A DNA stretch of 64,000 bases from Nocardia tengchongensis (GCF_018362975.1 NZ_CP074371.1:2604001-2668000), one strand, 5' to 3'. Positions 1 to 8,519 are shown, counted from the stretch's first letter. The notes: generated from the letters alone by a model not told the origin. Numbers and translations are program-made.

Positions 1-1
1 C

Positions 2-193
2 GCCCTGGTCGAAGCCAACGACGGCTACGCGCTGGGTGCCTACGCCATCACCGCCGACGTCTACACCGAGTTGATCATGCGTCGCTGGAGCGAGCTACTC
101 GCCTCAGCGAGCCCGGTTGGTGACCAGCTCGATGGAGCGTTCCACCTCGAAAGTGTCGGTGAGGTCGGCGAGGGCGACGTCGGCGGCCGATAA
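2..193 (+). CDS. 3' end of an unidentified gene running in from the left edge
   Basis: An open frame enters from the window edge and runs to a TAA at 191-193, giving about 63 residues. The first 35 residues look like ordinary protein (ANDGYALGAYAI, then TADVYTELIMRRW). The last 30 overlap the 3' end of the convergent HAD gene and are low in complexity, so the true protein may be shorter or shifted. No family is recognised. It is offered only as a probable C-terminal fragment. Confidence 0.3.
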   Translation, partial: ALVEANDGYALGAYAITADVYTELIMRRWSELLASASPVGDQLDGAFHLESVGEVGEGDVGGR

Positions 194-823
194 GTCGGCC
201 ATGGGTGTTCCGCCGGCGGCGACGGCGATGACGTGCGCGCCACCCAGATGCGCAGTGTCGATGTCGCCTTGGCTGTCGCCGATCAGAACGGTGTTCCGGC
301 GGTCGAATTCGTCGCCGCTGGTGGACGCGCGGGCTTGGGCTATGGCGACGAGAGAGGGGCGGTGCCCATTGTCGTCGCCGTACGCTCCGGAATCGAGGTC
401 GAGATACGCCTGCAAACCAAAGGTTTCGAGCTTGATCCGTGTGACCTGGCGGGTGTTACCCGTGAGCACGGACTGCCGGATGCCTGGGCATGAGCCCAGA
501 TGCGCGAGTGACTGTTCCGCGCCGGGCATCACGCGACCACGCTCTCGAAGCTGATCCTGCCGCTCGATGTAGGCGGTTGCGAGAGCATCGGCGAAAGCCG
601 GGAACGGCGGCGGCTCCTGGATGCCGTGCAGTTCGACGACCGCCGCATAGATATCGGGTTCGGTCCGGCCTGTGATGTGTGGCATCCGTTCCAGCGATTG
701 ACCCGTGACCTGCTCGAATGCGGCGGCGAACGCCGCGCGTCCAACCCCTCGCGTTTCGATCAGCGTATGGTCGACGTCCCACAGTATGAGGACGTTGCCG
801 GTGTCACTCCGAGTGAATGTCAT
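104..823 (-). CDS. HAD-family hydrolase (phosphatase-like)
   Basis: The 239-residue protein is a haloacid dehalogenase superfamily hydrolase, a family of mostly soluble Mg-dependent phosphatases. Visible motifs are DVDHT at residues 16-20 (motif I, nucleophile and acid/base Asp), TGNT near 125 (motif II), a Lys in the following IKLETFGL, and GDSQGD near 185 (motif IV). An alpha-helical cap lies between motifs I and II. Substrate cannot be assigned. The gene is divergent from the XRE regulator, with about 35 bp between the two starts, so they share a promoter region. Its 3' end overlaps the incoming + strand frame. Confidence 0.85.
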   Translation of the reverse strand: MTFTRSDTGNVLILWDVDHTLIETRGVGRAAFAAAFEQVTGQSLERMPHITGRTEPDIYAAVVELHGIQEPPPFPAFADALATAYIERQDQLRERGRVMPGAEQSLAHLGSCPGIRQSVLTGNTRQVTRIKLETFGLQAYLDLDSGAYGDDNGHRPSLVAIAQARASTSGDEFDRRNTVLIGDSQGDIDTAHLGGAHVIAVAAGGTPMADLSAADVALADLTDTFEVERSIELVTNRAR

Positions 824-858
824 GCGAACCCATCACGTTCGGTCCTACCCTCGCGTAC

Positions 859-2055
859 ATGGCCAGAGCGCCGCGGTCCATTGACGATATCGGTGCGCGG
901 GTGCGGCTGCATCGTCAGCGGTCCGGTAAGTCGCAAGCGGTTGTCGCCGGGCTCGCCGGGATCAGCGAGGACTATCTCGGGCAGGTCGAACGTGGCCGAA
1001 AAACGCCTAGCGCCGGTGTGATTCAGGCACTGGCCGAGGCGCTGGGAATTCCGGCAGGCGTGCTGCTCGGTGATACGCCCGTCGACTCGGCCGCAGGGCC
1101 GTCCGGAGGCGGTGACCGGTTGGCGCTCGCCCTCATATCCGGGGGCGGCAAATCGGTCGACCTGACAAGCCTTGCCGTGCGGGTCGAATCCGCCTGGGAT
1201 ACCTGGCAGAACAGCGGTCACCGCTACAGCGAGCTCGTACCGGATCTTCCGGAACTGATTCGAGACGCCGAGGCGACAATTCGCGTGCAGCGCCACGGAT
1301 CGGGGCATCGCGAGGCCGCGGCGATCGTCGGAGACATGTATGGATTGCTGCGCACGGTCACGCGTCGGATCGGTCGTTCGGATTTGTCGTACTTGGTTGC
1401 CGACCGCGGCATCCGTGCTGCCGAGGACGCCGATGACCCGATACGCCTCGCGGTCGCGCGTTGGAACCTCGGACACACCTTGCTGATGTCCGACGAATAC
1501 GATGCCGCAGTCGAACTCGCGACGGCAGCAGCCGCGACAGTTGTCGCCGAGGCCGGGTCGACGCCGGTGGCTGTGGCAATGACGGGTGCGCTCCAGCTGG
1601 TCGCGGCAATGGCCGAGGCGCGGGCCGGGCGATTGTGGAGCGCACGGGAGCGCCTGAATCGGGTCTATCCGATCGCAGTCACCGCCCGCGCGGCGGGCAA
1701 CGTCGGGCACACCATGTTCGGTGCGCTGAATGTCAGCCTGCATGCCGTCGCGGTCGAACTTCGTGCGGGTGATGCGATCGAGGCGTTGCGGCTCGCCGAA
1801 CAGCTCGATATGTCCGAATGCCCTTCGGTCGAGCGGCGATTCACGTTCGCTCTCGACCTGGCTCGGGCGTATGAGCTGCGTCGCATGGAGACTGGAACTC
1901 TGTTGCATCTGCTCGATGCCGAGCGAACTGCACCCGAAGACCTGCGCTACAACCCTGTCGCACATGACATGGTGCGCCGCCTGCTTCAAGGCAAACGCTC
2001 ACCGGTTCGCAATCAGGCTGCCCAGCTGGCTGATCGCATCGGTGTCCAGCTCTGA
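859..2055 (+). CDS. XRE-family transcriptional regulator with TPR-like C-terminal region
   Basis: The product is 398 residues from the ATG at 859. An earlier in-frame GTG-type start at 817 would overlap the divergent HAD gene, and its extra residues look non-coding. An HTH_XRE domain fills about residues 8-65 (IGARVRLHRQRSGKSQ, then EDYLGQVERG, then ALAEALGIP). The rest is alpha-helical and Ala/Leu/Arg rich, as in the TPR-bearing XRE regulators common in Streptomyces and Nocardia. Ligand or peptide sensing by the TPR part is inferred from family behaviour. Two small genes follow at 2168 and 2335 and may belong to the same transcript. Confidence 0.85.
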   Translation: MARAPRSIDDIGARVRLHRQRSGKSQAVVAGLAGISEDYLGQVERGRKTPSAGVIQALAEALGIPAGVLLGDTPVDSAAGPSGGGDRLALALISGGGKSVDLTSLAVRVESAWDTWQNSGHRYSELVPDLPELIRDAEATIRVQRHGSGHREAAAIVGDMYGLLRTVTRRIGRSDLSYLVADRGIRAAEDADDPIRLAVARWNLGHTLLMSDEYDAAVELATAAAATVVAEAGSTPVAVAMTGALQLVAAMAEARAGRLWSARERLNRVYPIAVTARAAGNVGHTMFGALNVSLHAVAVELRAGDAIEALRLAEQLDMSECPSVERRFTFALDLARAYELRRMETGTLLHLLDAERTAPEDLRYNPVAHDMVRRLLQGKRSPVRNQAAQLADRIGVQL

Positions 2056-2167
2056 CCCGGTCCCGTGGTCAACCCGGTCTCCGGGACCGGGTTGCGCTCT
2101 GATTCCCGGCCTACATTCGGTCTGCCCGCTACCGGGCACGTTCACTCGCGACAACGGGATGGATGGA

Positions 2168-2332
2168 ATGGCCATGGAATTCGTCATGATCGTCATTGCC
2201 GCAGTGCTTTTCGTGGTGGCGTGTCGGCCCCCGCACGGCGGCGCCGCCCGTCACCACGCCGGACTACCGTTCGCCGAACTCGAAGCGCGACTCGCCCGCG
2301 AACACGCACCCTCCTCAGCGCGGACGTGGTGA
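2168..2332 (+). CDS. small single-pass membrane protein
   Basis: A 54-residue protein begins at the ATG at 2168, preceded by a purine-rich GGATGG stretch. ATG 2159 and ATG 2174 are in-frame alternatives. Residues 3-20 form one hydrophobic segment (EFVMIVIAAVLFVVACR) followed by a basic, hydrophilic tail ending ...EHAPSSARTW. The stop overlaps possible GTG starts of the next gene, so the two are probably translationally coupled. No known family is recognised. The pairing with a recombinase-like gene downstream of an XRE regulator is the main contextual clue. Confidence 0.5.
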   Translation: MAMEFVMIVIAAVLFVVACRPPHGGAARHHAGLPFAELEARLAREHAPSSARTW

Positions 2333-2334
2333 TC

Positions 2335-2679
2335 ATGGGACCGATTTCCTCTGCTGTGGGCTACCTCCGCAGCGACATCTCCGGTGCGCGTCGGCAATGG
2401 GACGAGGTCCAGATCCGCGTCCTGGCAAGCAGACTCGGCTATGACCTGAGAAGGATCGCTGTATTCGGCCCGGAAACCGATCGGCCCATGCATCGACTGC
2501 GGGTACTCGCCTCACGGCTCAGCGCGGAGGCGATTCTCACGCCGAGTCTCGAACATTTGGGCGGCAGCGTTCCCGCCCCTGTGGTCGAGGTCGCCGACGT
2601 GATCACCGTCAGCCCGGAGGAGACGTACGCGCGCTGGATCATTCCGCCGGACGCGCCCGCCGATATGGGTTCGCGGTGA
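2335..2679 (+). CDS. small protein resembling a degenerate serine-recombinase N-terminal domain
   Basis: The product is 114 residues from ATG 2335. GTG 2329, overlapping the upstream stop, is an alternative that would add two residues. The layout AVGYLRSD, then an Arg/Gln-rich helix, LASRLGYDL and later RLSAEAILTPSLEHLGG resembles the fold pattern of resolvase N-terminal domains (GYLRVS, then a domain near LxxGxADxLVVxxLDRL). The catalytic Ser position after GYLR is Ser-Asp here, and there is no C-terminal DNA-binding or zinc-ribbon part. A recombination function is therefore doubtful. It could be a co-opted regulatory or structural domain. The family similarity is judged by eye only. Confidence 0.5.
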   Translation: MGPISSAVGYLRSDISGARRQWDEVQIRVLASRLGYDLRRIAVFGPETDRPMHRLRVLASRLSAEAILTPSLEHLGGSVPAPVVEVADVITVSPEETYARWIIPPDAPADMGSR

Positions 2680-2702
2680 ACCGAATCCACGCTGATTCGC
2701 TT

Positions 2703-3353
2703 CTACTGCGAGCCGACATCGCCCTTGAGATCGCAGCCTGTTGCACCTGCACGATTGTCGAACTGCCCCGCTCTCGTCAAGGACAGGGCTGTCACCTTCG
2801 CTTCCAGGTCCGTCGTTCGACCGGCGACCCCGAGATCCGCGCGAAGCACCTGGCGCAGCAGCCAGACCGCGTCCGACATGGAGTCATCCAGCCATCGATG
2901 CAGGTTGTTCAAGGAATCCACATCCACGTGATCAATCATGTGGAGCACCGCCCTGTACGTATTGCCCAGACACAGGTCGACTTCGGATGCGAGAGCCAGC
3001 ACTTCGTCGGGCAGGATCATCTGCGCTTGTGCATACATCTCGCGAAAGTTCGCGCGGTCGGTGTCCAACTGCCCGCCATCCACCAGCTCGCCCTGCTCGA
3101 GTTGCACCACGCAGTGGTGCAACTGCATTCGATAGTTCCGAGTAGCGGCATTGAACTGCGAATACACAGACTGCTTCCGGTCGTGCTCCTGCTGCTCAAC
3201 CAACTCGGCGTGCCGTTCGATCCGCTGCCCACGCTGAATCTCGGCATCAAGGCGCTTCCCCCTGAGCGCCGCCCACTGTGCTGCCACCGCGACGCCGAAT
3301 GTGCCGACCACGCCGACACCCGCCACCGCGAGGCCAATCAACTCGGACCCCAC
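2703..3353 (-). CDS. membrane-anchored coiled-coil hypothetical protein
   Basis: From the chosen GTG at 3353 the protein has about 216 residues. One transmembrane segment (LIGLAVAGVGVVGTFGVAVAA) is followed by a charged helix rich in Arg/Glu/Gln (EIQRGQRIERHAELVEQQE) that is likely coiled coil, then a helical soluble domain. A TTGATAAT element lies 5-12 bp before this GTG, which suggests a leaderless transcript. An upstream ATG at 3395 in the same frame would add 14 residues but has no ribosome site. No family is recognised. It resembles the single-TM helical proteins common in actinomycete genomic islands. Confidence 0.5.
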   Translation of the reverse strand: MGSELIGLAVAGVGVVGTFGVAVAAQWAALRGKRLDAEIQRGQRIERHAELVEQQEHDRKQSVYSQFNAATRNYRMQLHHCVVQLEQGELVDGGQLDTDRANFREMYAQAQMILPDEVLALASEVDLCLGNTYRAVLHMIDHVDVDSLNNLHRWLDDSMSDAVWLLRQVLRADLGVAGRTTDLEAKVTALSLTRAGQFDNRAGATGCDLKGDVGSQ

Positions 3354-3357
3354 ACAA

Positions 3358-3365
3358 GGATTATC
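3358..3365 (-). promoter_or_regulatory. putative -10 element of the gene ending at 2703
   Basis: On the minus strand the sequence TTGATAAT sits just upstream of GTG 3353. The spacing fits a leaderless start, which is common in actinomycetes. No clear -35 element is assigned. Confidence 0.3.
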
Positions 3366-3517
3366 AATTGATAGGTTCAGCCTTGCCAGGGGCATCCGAG
3401 GGAATCTGGAGGCATCCCGATGATCGGGTCAAAGGCCTGGACCGAGATCGACTGCCAGTAACGGCAGCCTTGATTTTGGGCGGTGACGGAGCGGCGGGGC
3501 GAGATGGAGGGTTGTGG

Positions 3518-3732
3518 ATGAACGGGTACTCGCCGTGGCGGGACATCCGCGAAGGGTTCGTCGAACGCGCGGGCGGCGAAGATGCTGTTGCCGCTGGGAA
3601 AGAAGAACTGCTCGCGGAGCTGATCGGTCATCGGCTTGCCGAGATTCGGTGCTCCAGAGGGAGGTTGGGCAGCGCATGACTCATGCTTCTGCCATCTTCC
3701 GGTGAAAGAACGATCGAGCGTGGCGAATTCTA
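3518..3732 (+). pseudogene. decayed XRE/HigA-type antitoxin remnant
   Basis: ATG 3518 follows a GATGGAGGG ribosome site and opens MNGYSPWRDIREGF, then AAGKEELLAELIGHRLAEIR. This is the typical N-terminal part of actinobacterial HigA-like XRE antitoxins, which continue into a TQxxVAxRM helix-turn-helix. Here the frame ends at 3679. The expected continuation appears in shifted frames: QREVGQRMTH near 3652-3684 in one, and ERTIERGEF near 3702-3732 in another. At least two frame disruptions separate the pieces and the C-terminal part is missing. No toxin gene is visible next to it. The gene is read as a dead antitoxin. Confidence 0.6.
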
Positions 3733-3745
3733 GGTGGCCAGCAGG

Positions 3746-4219
3746 TCATTCAGTGCTTTTGTGATTGCGGCGCGCAGGGGGTCGTTTTGCGGGCCGAGGC
3801 GGTGTTCGGGGGATTGGGCGGGTTGGGCCGTAGAGGTGGATGGGGCCGGTGCGGAGGTGGTCGGGTTCCCAGAGGTAGCGGGGGTGGATGTGGGCGTGGA
3901 GGTGGGGCCAGCTGTTGCCCAGGACTTCGTAGTTGATGCGCCAGAAGGCGGGGTCGGTTGTGCGGCAGGCTTGTTCGACGGCTTCGCCCAGGAGGATCAG
4001 GTCGTGCATGAAGGCTAGGCGGGCGGGGCGGGGGAGGTCGGATAGGTGGTCGGCGGTGCCGTCGTGGATCAGGAGGCAGTAGCCGGGGAGGTGTTGGTTG
4101 GAGCCGATTACTGCCCAGCCGGTTTGCATGCGGGCGAGGACGTCGGGGTTGGTGCCCTGGCGGGCTGCGCCGATGGAGTCGACTCGGTAGTCGATGGGGG
4201 TCGGGTCGGGGTTGGGCAT
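3746..4219 (-). CDS. HIT-family protein
   Basis: The product is 157 residues from the ATG at 4219. The histidine triad is HLHAHIHPRY near residues 115-124, the active-site signature of HIT nucleotide hydrolases and transferases. The preceding LPGYCLLIHDG and a central helix (ARLAFMHDLILLGEAVEQACR) fit the alpha/beta HIT fold. The tail is Pro/Arg rich. A longer upstream frame exists but overlaps the next gene. The substrate is probably a nucleoside phosphate adduct. It lies about 40 bp downstream of the 92-residue gene on the same strand, so they may be cotranscribed. Confidence 0.85.
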   Translation of the reverse strand: MPNPDPTPIDYRVDSIGAARQGTNPDVLARMQTGWAVIGSNQHLPGYCLLIHDGTADHLSDLPRPARLAFMHDLILLGEAVEQACRTTDPAFWRINYEVLGNSWPHLHAHIHPRYLWEPDHLRTGPIHLYGPTRPIPRTPPRPAKRPPARRNHKSTE

Positions 4220-4260
4220 ATGGGTCCCAGTTCTGGTGGGGGACAGGCGGACTGATCGCG

Positions 4261-4539
4261 TCAGTTGGGGAGTTTGTCTCGGCAGGACCAGGAGTTGACG
4301 TTTTCGGGCTTCGGCTGGAAATCCTTCCAGCGGTCTCGGGTGGCCAGGTCGGGGAAGGCGCCGAGGAAGTCGGCTTTCCATTCGCTGCTGGTGACGTAGT
4401 TCTGGATGTCGTCGGCCAGCTTCTTGCAGTCGGGGCGGTGGGCCTTGTTGATGCCGACGCCGTAGTAGTTGGGGGAGCCGATGGTGACGAGCGCCCGCGG
4501 CACCATCTCGTCCGGTACCCCGCCGATTCCGTCGCTCAT
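4261..4539 (-). CDS. hypothetical protein, 92 residues
   Basis: The ATG at 4539 is preceded by a strong GGGAGGGGAA ribosome site. The protein is soluble and mixed in composition, with segments GSPNYYGVGINKAHRPDCKK and a Trp-rich end (SEWKADFLGAF, then DRWKDFQPKPENVNSWSC). Two Cys residues are present. There is no signal peptide or membrane segment, and no family is recognised. It sits just upstream of the HIT gene in the same orientation and is divergent from the exported GH43-like gene. Confidence 0.55.
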   Translation of the reverse strand: MSDGIGGVPDEMVPRALVTIGSPNYYGVGINKAHRPDCKKLADDIQNYVTSSEWKADFLGAFPDLATRDRWKDFQPKPENVNSWSCRDKLPN

Positions 4540-4734
4540 TTCCCCTCCCGAGGCAAAGCTCAGATCGTGATCCGATCATCCCTCGAGCTCGATAACCGCA
4601 CGGTCGGTTGGGAAGATCGAAATCGACAGCGGGGAAAGAATTTTCCAGGACGAAACCGTCTATCCGGTCCGGACTGCGCCCGGGGTCGGCGCGTCGGCTA
4701 TGAGTCGGCTATCGCGGATTGAATAATGCCGTGA

Positions 4735-5643
4735 ATGGGCGTGATCCAGTGGAATCGTCGGTCAGTGCTGGCTTCGATGGCGCTGCTGCCCTTGGCGGCG
4801 GGCGGGCGGGCGCCGGTCGCGCGGGCGGCAGCGGCGACGCGGTACACGATGACCGCGTTCACCAATGACAGCGATACCGAGCTGCGCGTCTACGAATCCG
4901 AGGACGCGACGAACTTCGGGTTGCTGCGGGCCGGGGCCTATCGACCGCCTGTCGGGCTGGTGCGGGACCCCAGCCTGATGCGGCACACCGACGGCGCGTA
5001 CTACATCACCTACACCACCGCCGGGGACGGGCACACCATCGGATTCGCGCGCAGCACCGATCGGGTCAATTGGACACATTTGTCCGACTATCCGGTGCCG
5101 GTACCCAGGGCCGAAGCCGCTTGGGCGCCAAAATGGTTCACCTGCATCTCCGGCTTCGTCGGGGTGCTGGTGTCCATCTCGCAGGGCCACGGGTTCACCC
5201 CCTACCTGATGATCGCCGCCGACCCGGCCCGGCCGATCTGGAGTCCGCCGATTCCCCTGATCGGGATCGGGCCGCAGCAGCCGGGGCATCTCGGATTCAT
5301 CGACACCACCGTCATTCCGTACGCCGGGAGCTACTACGCGTTCGCCAAGAACGAATCCACCAAGTTCATCGAGCTCGCGGTCGCGTCCGGGCCGCTCGGG
5401 CCGTACCGATTCATCAACACCGGCGACTGGGCCGGGTGGGGCGCGCCCCGCGAGGGACAGTGCGTGATCGCGTTGCCGGGCGGCGGACATCGGATCTACT
5501 TCGACGCGTACACCGACTCGCAGTACTTCTACAGCGACAGTGCCGACGGATTCCGCACCTGGACCGCACCCGTCCAGCTACCGGAATTGTCCGGAACCGT
5601 CCGGCACGTCACGGTGCTCTCCGAACAGATCGGCGGCCGATAG
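4735..5643 (+). CDS. exported glycoside hydrolase family 43-like protein
   Basis: The protein has 302 residues. The N-terminus carries a twin-arginine-like signal (NRRSVLASMALLPLAAGG, then an Ala-rich cleavage region), so export through Tat or Sec is likely. The mature part has the five-bladed propeller pattern of GH43 arabinosidase-like proteins: LVRDPSLMRHTDGAYYITYT, GHTIGFARSTDRVNWTHL, AWAPKWF, GPQQPGHLGFIDTTVI and SYYAFAKNES. The RDPS Asp, the AEAAWAPKW segment and the GFIDTT Asp are candidate active-site positions, although the usual Glu placement is not certain from inspection. A role on plant or cell-wall arabinan is inferred only from family. The gene stands alone and converges with the WYL regulator. 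Confidence 0.75.
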   Translation: MGVIQWNRRSVLASMALLPLAAGGRAPVARAAAATRYTMTAFTNDSDTELRVYESEDATNFGLLRAGAYRPPVGLVRDPSLMRHTDGAYYITYTTAGDGHTIGFARSTDRVNWTHLSDYPVPVPRAEAAWAPKWFTCISGFVGVLVSISQGHGFTPYLMIAADPARPIWSPPIPLIGIGPQQPGHLGFIDTTVIPYAGSYYAFAKNESTKFIELAVASGPLGPYRFINTGDWAGWGAPREGQCVIALPGGGHRIYFDAYTDSQYFYSDSADGFRTWTAPVQLPELSGTVRHVTVLSEQIGGR

Positions 5644-5644
5644 C

Positions 5645-6595
5645 TCACGGCTCGGTCGCGGCCGCGTACCGGCGGGCGAGCGTGCGGATATGGGTGACGA
5701 GTTCGGGTGGGCTGTCCACCCGGAAGTCCATCATCAGCATGCTCAGGTAGATGGCGATGGTTTCGAGCCGGTCCGCGCCGGTCAGCAGCAGGCAGGAGGC
5801 GTCGTCGACCGGCTCCACCACCCCGACCGTGGGATTGATTCGGGCGATGACCGTTTCGGCGGGGGCCAGCACGGTGACGCGGGCATGAACTTGCCAACCG
5901 GTGGAAGCTATTTCGCGCAGCACGAAGGCGACCAGATCGGTGTCGGGCAGCGGCCGTGGCGCGAAATGGCGAGTGCCGGGCGAGATTTCGGTGATCGACG
6001 CCACCGGTAGAGCGCGCCAGGTGTGCGATTCGAGCGAGTAGGCGACCAGATACCAGCGGCGTTGCCAGCTGATCAGTCGGTACGGCTCCACTTCGGCGCC
6101 GTCGGCGCGCAGGGTGGTGGCGGCGCGAATGGCGGTGGCCAGGGTGGCGAGGGTTTCGGCGGGCACGGGCGCGTCCGGTTCCCGGGAGCCGGTGACGGCC
6201 GGGCCGATATCGGTGACCGCGCGCAGGGCGGTCACCTTGCGTTGCAGGCGTTTCGGGAGGATGCGGTCGAGTTTCGATTGGGCGCGTTCGAGATTGGCCT
6301 GGATATCGGTGATGCCGGTGCTGCCGTCGGCGGCCACGTTCATGGCCACCGCCACCGCGACGGCCTCGTCATCGTCGAGCAGCAGCGGGGGCATGGTGGC
6401 GCCCTGACCGAGGCGGTAGCCGCCGACCGGACCCCGCGTGGCGTGCACGGGATAGCCGAGATCGCGGAGCCGGGCGATGTCCTGACGCAGGGTGCGGTCG
6501 GTGACATCCATGCGTTCGGCCAGGTCACGGCCGGTGCGGGTGCCTTCCTGGAGGAGCGTCAGCAGGCGGAGCAAACGGGTTGTGGGTGAGGTCAC
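5645..6595 (-). CDS. WYL-domain transcriptional regulator (YafY-like)
   Basis: The product has 316 residues. The N-terminal winged helix (residues 1-60: RLLRLLTLLQEGTRTGRDLA, then VTDRTLRQDIARLRDLGYPV) is the HTH_11/DeoR type. A WYL sensor domain follows near 140-230 with PYRLISWQRRWYLVAYS, then a WCX-type C-terminal region. Such proteins bind nucleic-acid-like or small ligands and often regulate the neighbouring gene. It is divergent from the DinB/TIGR03086 gene at 6697, with about 100 bp between them and a TTAGG/CCTAA dyad in the gap, so autoregulation and control of that gene are likely. Confidence 0.85.
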   Translation of the reverse strand: MTSPTTRLLRLLTLLQEGTRTGRDLAERMDVTDRTLRQDIARLRDLGYPVHATRGPVGGYRLGQGATMPPLLLDDDEAVAVAVAMNVAADGSTGITDIQANLERAQSKLDRILPKRLQRKVTALRAVTDIGPAVTGSREPDAPVPAETLATLATAIRAATTLRADGAEVEPYRLISWQRRWYLVAYSLESHTWRALPVASITEISPGTRHFAPRPLPDTDLVAFVLREIASTGWQVHARVTVLAPAETVIARINPTVGVVEPVDDASCLLLTGADRLETIAIYLSMLMMDFRVDSPPELVTHIRTLARRYAAATEP

Positions 6596-6623
6596 GAAAA
6601 GCCCTTCGCTCGGCCCCGGTTTA

Positions 6624-6644
6624 TTAGGAACAAATCTAACCTAA
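6624..6644. promoter_or_regulatory. inverted repeat in the divergent WYL/DinB-like promoter region
   Basis: A 21-bp element has perfect 5-bp arms TTAGG and CCTAA around an 11-bp centre. It lies between the divergent starts at 6595 and 6697 and is a candidate operator for the WYL regulator. Confidence 0.35.
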
Positions 6645-6696
6645 TCACGTCATACCTTTGTCTCAACGGATCGAAACGACCTGAGAGGCAAGAACA

Positions 6697-7326
6697 ATGA
6701 ACGCCACCCCGCAGACCGACAGCTCGCCCGCCGCCCTCCTCGCCCCCGTGTGGCGCGACGTGCTCGCCGCCTCCCACCGCGCGCTCGCCGACGCCGTCGC
6801 CGGAGTGGCCCCGGACCAGTGGGACAACCCCACGCCCTGCTCGGAATGGACCGTCACCCAGGTGGTTCAGCACGCCGCGGGCGACCAGCTGGCCTACGCC
6901 AAGTTCCTCGGCATCGGCGACGGCCCCGCCTACAACCCCTTCGAGCCGTCCGGCAGCATCGACGGCGGCGCGGCCGAATTGGTTTCCGCCGCAATCGAAC
7001 CCACCGCCACCGCCTGGGCCACCGTCACCGACGGCACCGACTCCGTCCCCACCCCGCTGCCGCACGGCGAGCTCCCCACACCCGTCGCGGCTGTCATGTG
7101 CGCCCTCGACGCCGCCGTCCACGCCTGGGACATCGCCGCCGGCACCGGACAGCCCTCGCCCCTCACCGACGAGCTGGCCGGCCACCTGCTCACCGCCGCC
7201 CGCGGCCTCGTCGAGCCGCTGCGCGACTACGGCGTCTTCGCCGCCATCGTCACCGAGGTGCCCGCCACCGCCACCCCGGTGGTGGCCGAGCTGCTCGCCT
7301 ACCTCGGCCGTGACCCGCGGGCCTGA
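6697..7326 (+). CDS. TIGR03086-type DinB/maleylpyruvate isomerase-fold protein
   Basis: The protein has 209 residues. The start QTDSS...HRALADAVAGVAPDQW, then the signature NPTPCSEWTVTQVVQHAAGD and the C-terminal DAAVHAWDIAAGTG match the TIGR03086 branch of the DinB/MDMPI four-helix-bundle superfamily. The two His residues in QHAAGD and VHAWDI probably help form the metal site. Related proteins are thiol-dependent metalloenzymes that often use mycothiol. Substrate is unknown. The gene is divergent from the WYL regulator, which probably controls it. Confidence 0.8.
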   Translation: MNATPQTDSSPAALLAPVWRDVLAASHRALADAVAGVAPDQWDNPTPCSEWTVTQVVQHAAGDQLAYAKFLGIGDGPAYNPFEPSGSIDGGAAELVSAAIEPTATAWATVTDGTDSVPTPLPHGELPTPVAAVMCALDAAVHAWDIAAGTGQPSPLTDELAGHLLTAARGLVEPLRDYGVFAAIVTEVPATATPVVAELLAYLGRDPRA

Positions 7327-7389
7327 CCGGCTCGGGCCCGGACCTGCGGTGACGGTGCGGGCCGACGGGCCGGGTAGACTCCTGCTCTC

Positions 7390-8468
7390 GTGAGTCTCAC
7401 CCTCGGAATCGTCGGCCTGCCCAACGTCGGAAAGTCGACGCTGTTCAACGCGCTGACCCGCAACGACGTATTGGCAGCGAACTACCCGTTCGCCACCATC
7501 GAGCCGAATACCGGCGTCGTCCCGCTGCCCGATCCGAGGCTGGCCACGCTCGCCGGGATCTTCGGTTCCGAGCGTCAGCTCCCCGCCGTCGTGACGTTCG
7601 TCGATATCGCCGGCATCGTCAAGGGCGCGTCCGTCGGTGAGGGCCTGGGCAACAAGTTCCTGGCCAACATCCGTGAGGCCGACGCCATCTGCCAGGTCGT
7701 GCGCGTGTTCGCCGATGACGACGTGGTGCACGTCGACGGCAAGGTCGATCCCTTCGCCGATATCGAGGTCATCGAAACCGAGCTGATCCTCGCCGATATG
7801 CAGACCTTGGAGAAGGCGGTCGTGCGCCTCGACAAGGAAGCCCGCATCAAGAAGGACCGCAAGCCGGTCGCCGATGCGGCCAAGCAGGCGCAGGAAATCC
7901 TGGACAGCGGCCGCACCCTGTTCGCCGCGCAGAATGAGCTGGATGTGGAGCTCCTCAAGGAACTCTCCCTGCTCACCATCAAGCCGTTCCTCTATGTCTT
8001 CAACGCCGACGAATCGGTGCTGACCGACGAGGCGAAGAAGGCCGAACTCAAGGCCGCCGTCGCCCCGGCGGACGCCGTGTTCCTCGACGCCAAGATCGAG
8101 TCCGAACTCATCGAACTCGACGACGAGTCCGCCCTCGAGCTGCTCGAGTCCATCGGCCAGTCCGAGCCCGGCCTGCACGCCCTGGCCCGCGCCGGCTTCC
8201 ACACCCTCGGCCTGCAGACCTACCTGACCGCAGGACCCAAGGAATCCCGGGCCTGGACCATCCACCAGGGCGACACCGCGCCCAAGGCGGCGGGCGTCAT
8301 CCACACCGACTTCGAACGCGGCTTCATCAAGGCCGAAATCGTCGCCTTCGACGACCTGGTCGAAGCGGGTTCCATGGCTGCGGCCAAGGCCGCGGCAAGG
8401 TCCGCATCGAAGGCAAGGACTACGTCATGGCCGACGGCGACGTCGTGGAGTTCCGCTTCAACGTCTGA
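7390..8468 (+). CDS. ychF: redox-regulated ATPase YchF (Obg family), with one apparent frameshift
   Basis: Starting at GTG 7390, the protein is the Obg-family ATPase YchF, a ribosome-associated translation factor. The P-loop is [13 protein letters not shown] near residues 7-20, followed by [11 protein letters not shown] (switch) and [11 protein letters not shown] (G3). The family-typical ending [20 protein letters not shown] is present but in the next frame. The shift lies near 8391-8400 (CGCGGCAAGG), where one more G restores a 359-residue protein, the normal YchF length. Read literally, the first frame runs on to 8664 with a nonsense tail. A terminator hairpin follows the restored stop. Confidence 0.9.
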
Positions 8469-8480
8469 CCTTCAGCAGAA

Positions 8481-8519
8481 ACGCGAGCCCTCGCCCGGCA
8501 CCCGGGTGGGGGCTCGCGT
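8481..8519 (+). terminator. terminator hairpin after ychF
   Basis: ACGCGAGCCC pairs perfectly with GGGCTCGCGT around a GC-rich loop, 13 bp after the restored ychF stop. It is followed by GCGTTTC. The position supports the stop at 8468. Confidence 0.6.

Noticed and set aside
6624..6644. TTAGG...CCTAA dyad as an IdeR box
   Set aside because: Only the right half matches the consensus; spacing is 21 rather than 19 bp, so it is kept as a generic operator.
8391..8468. Programmed frameshift in ychF
   Set aside because: No slippery heptamer or downstream pseudoknot, and the same defect is found in eight unrelated genes.
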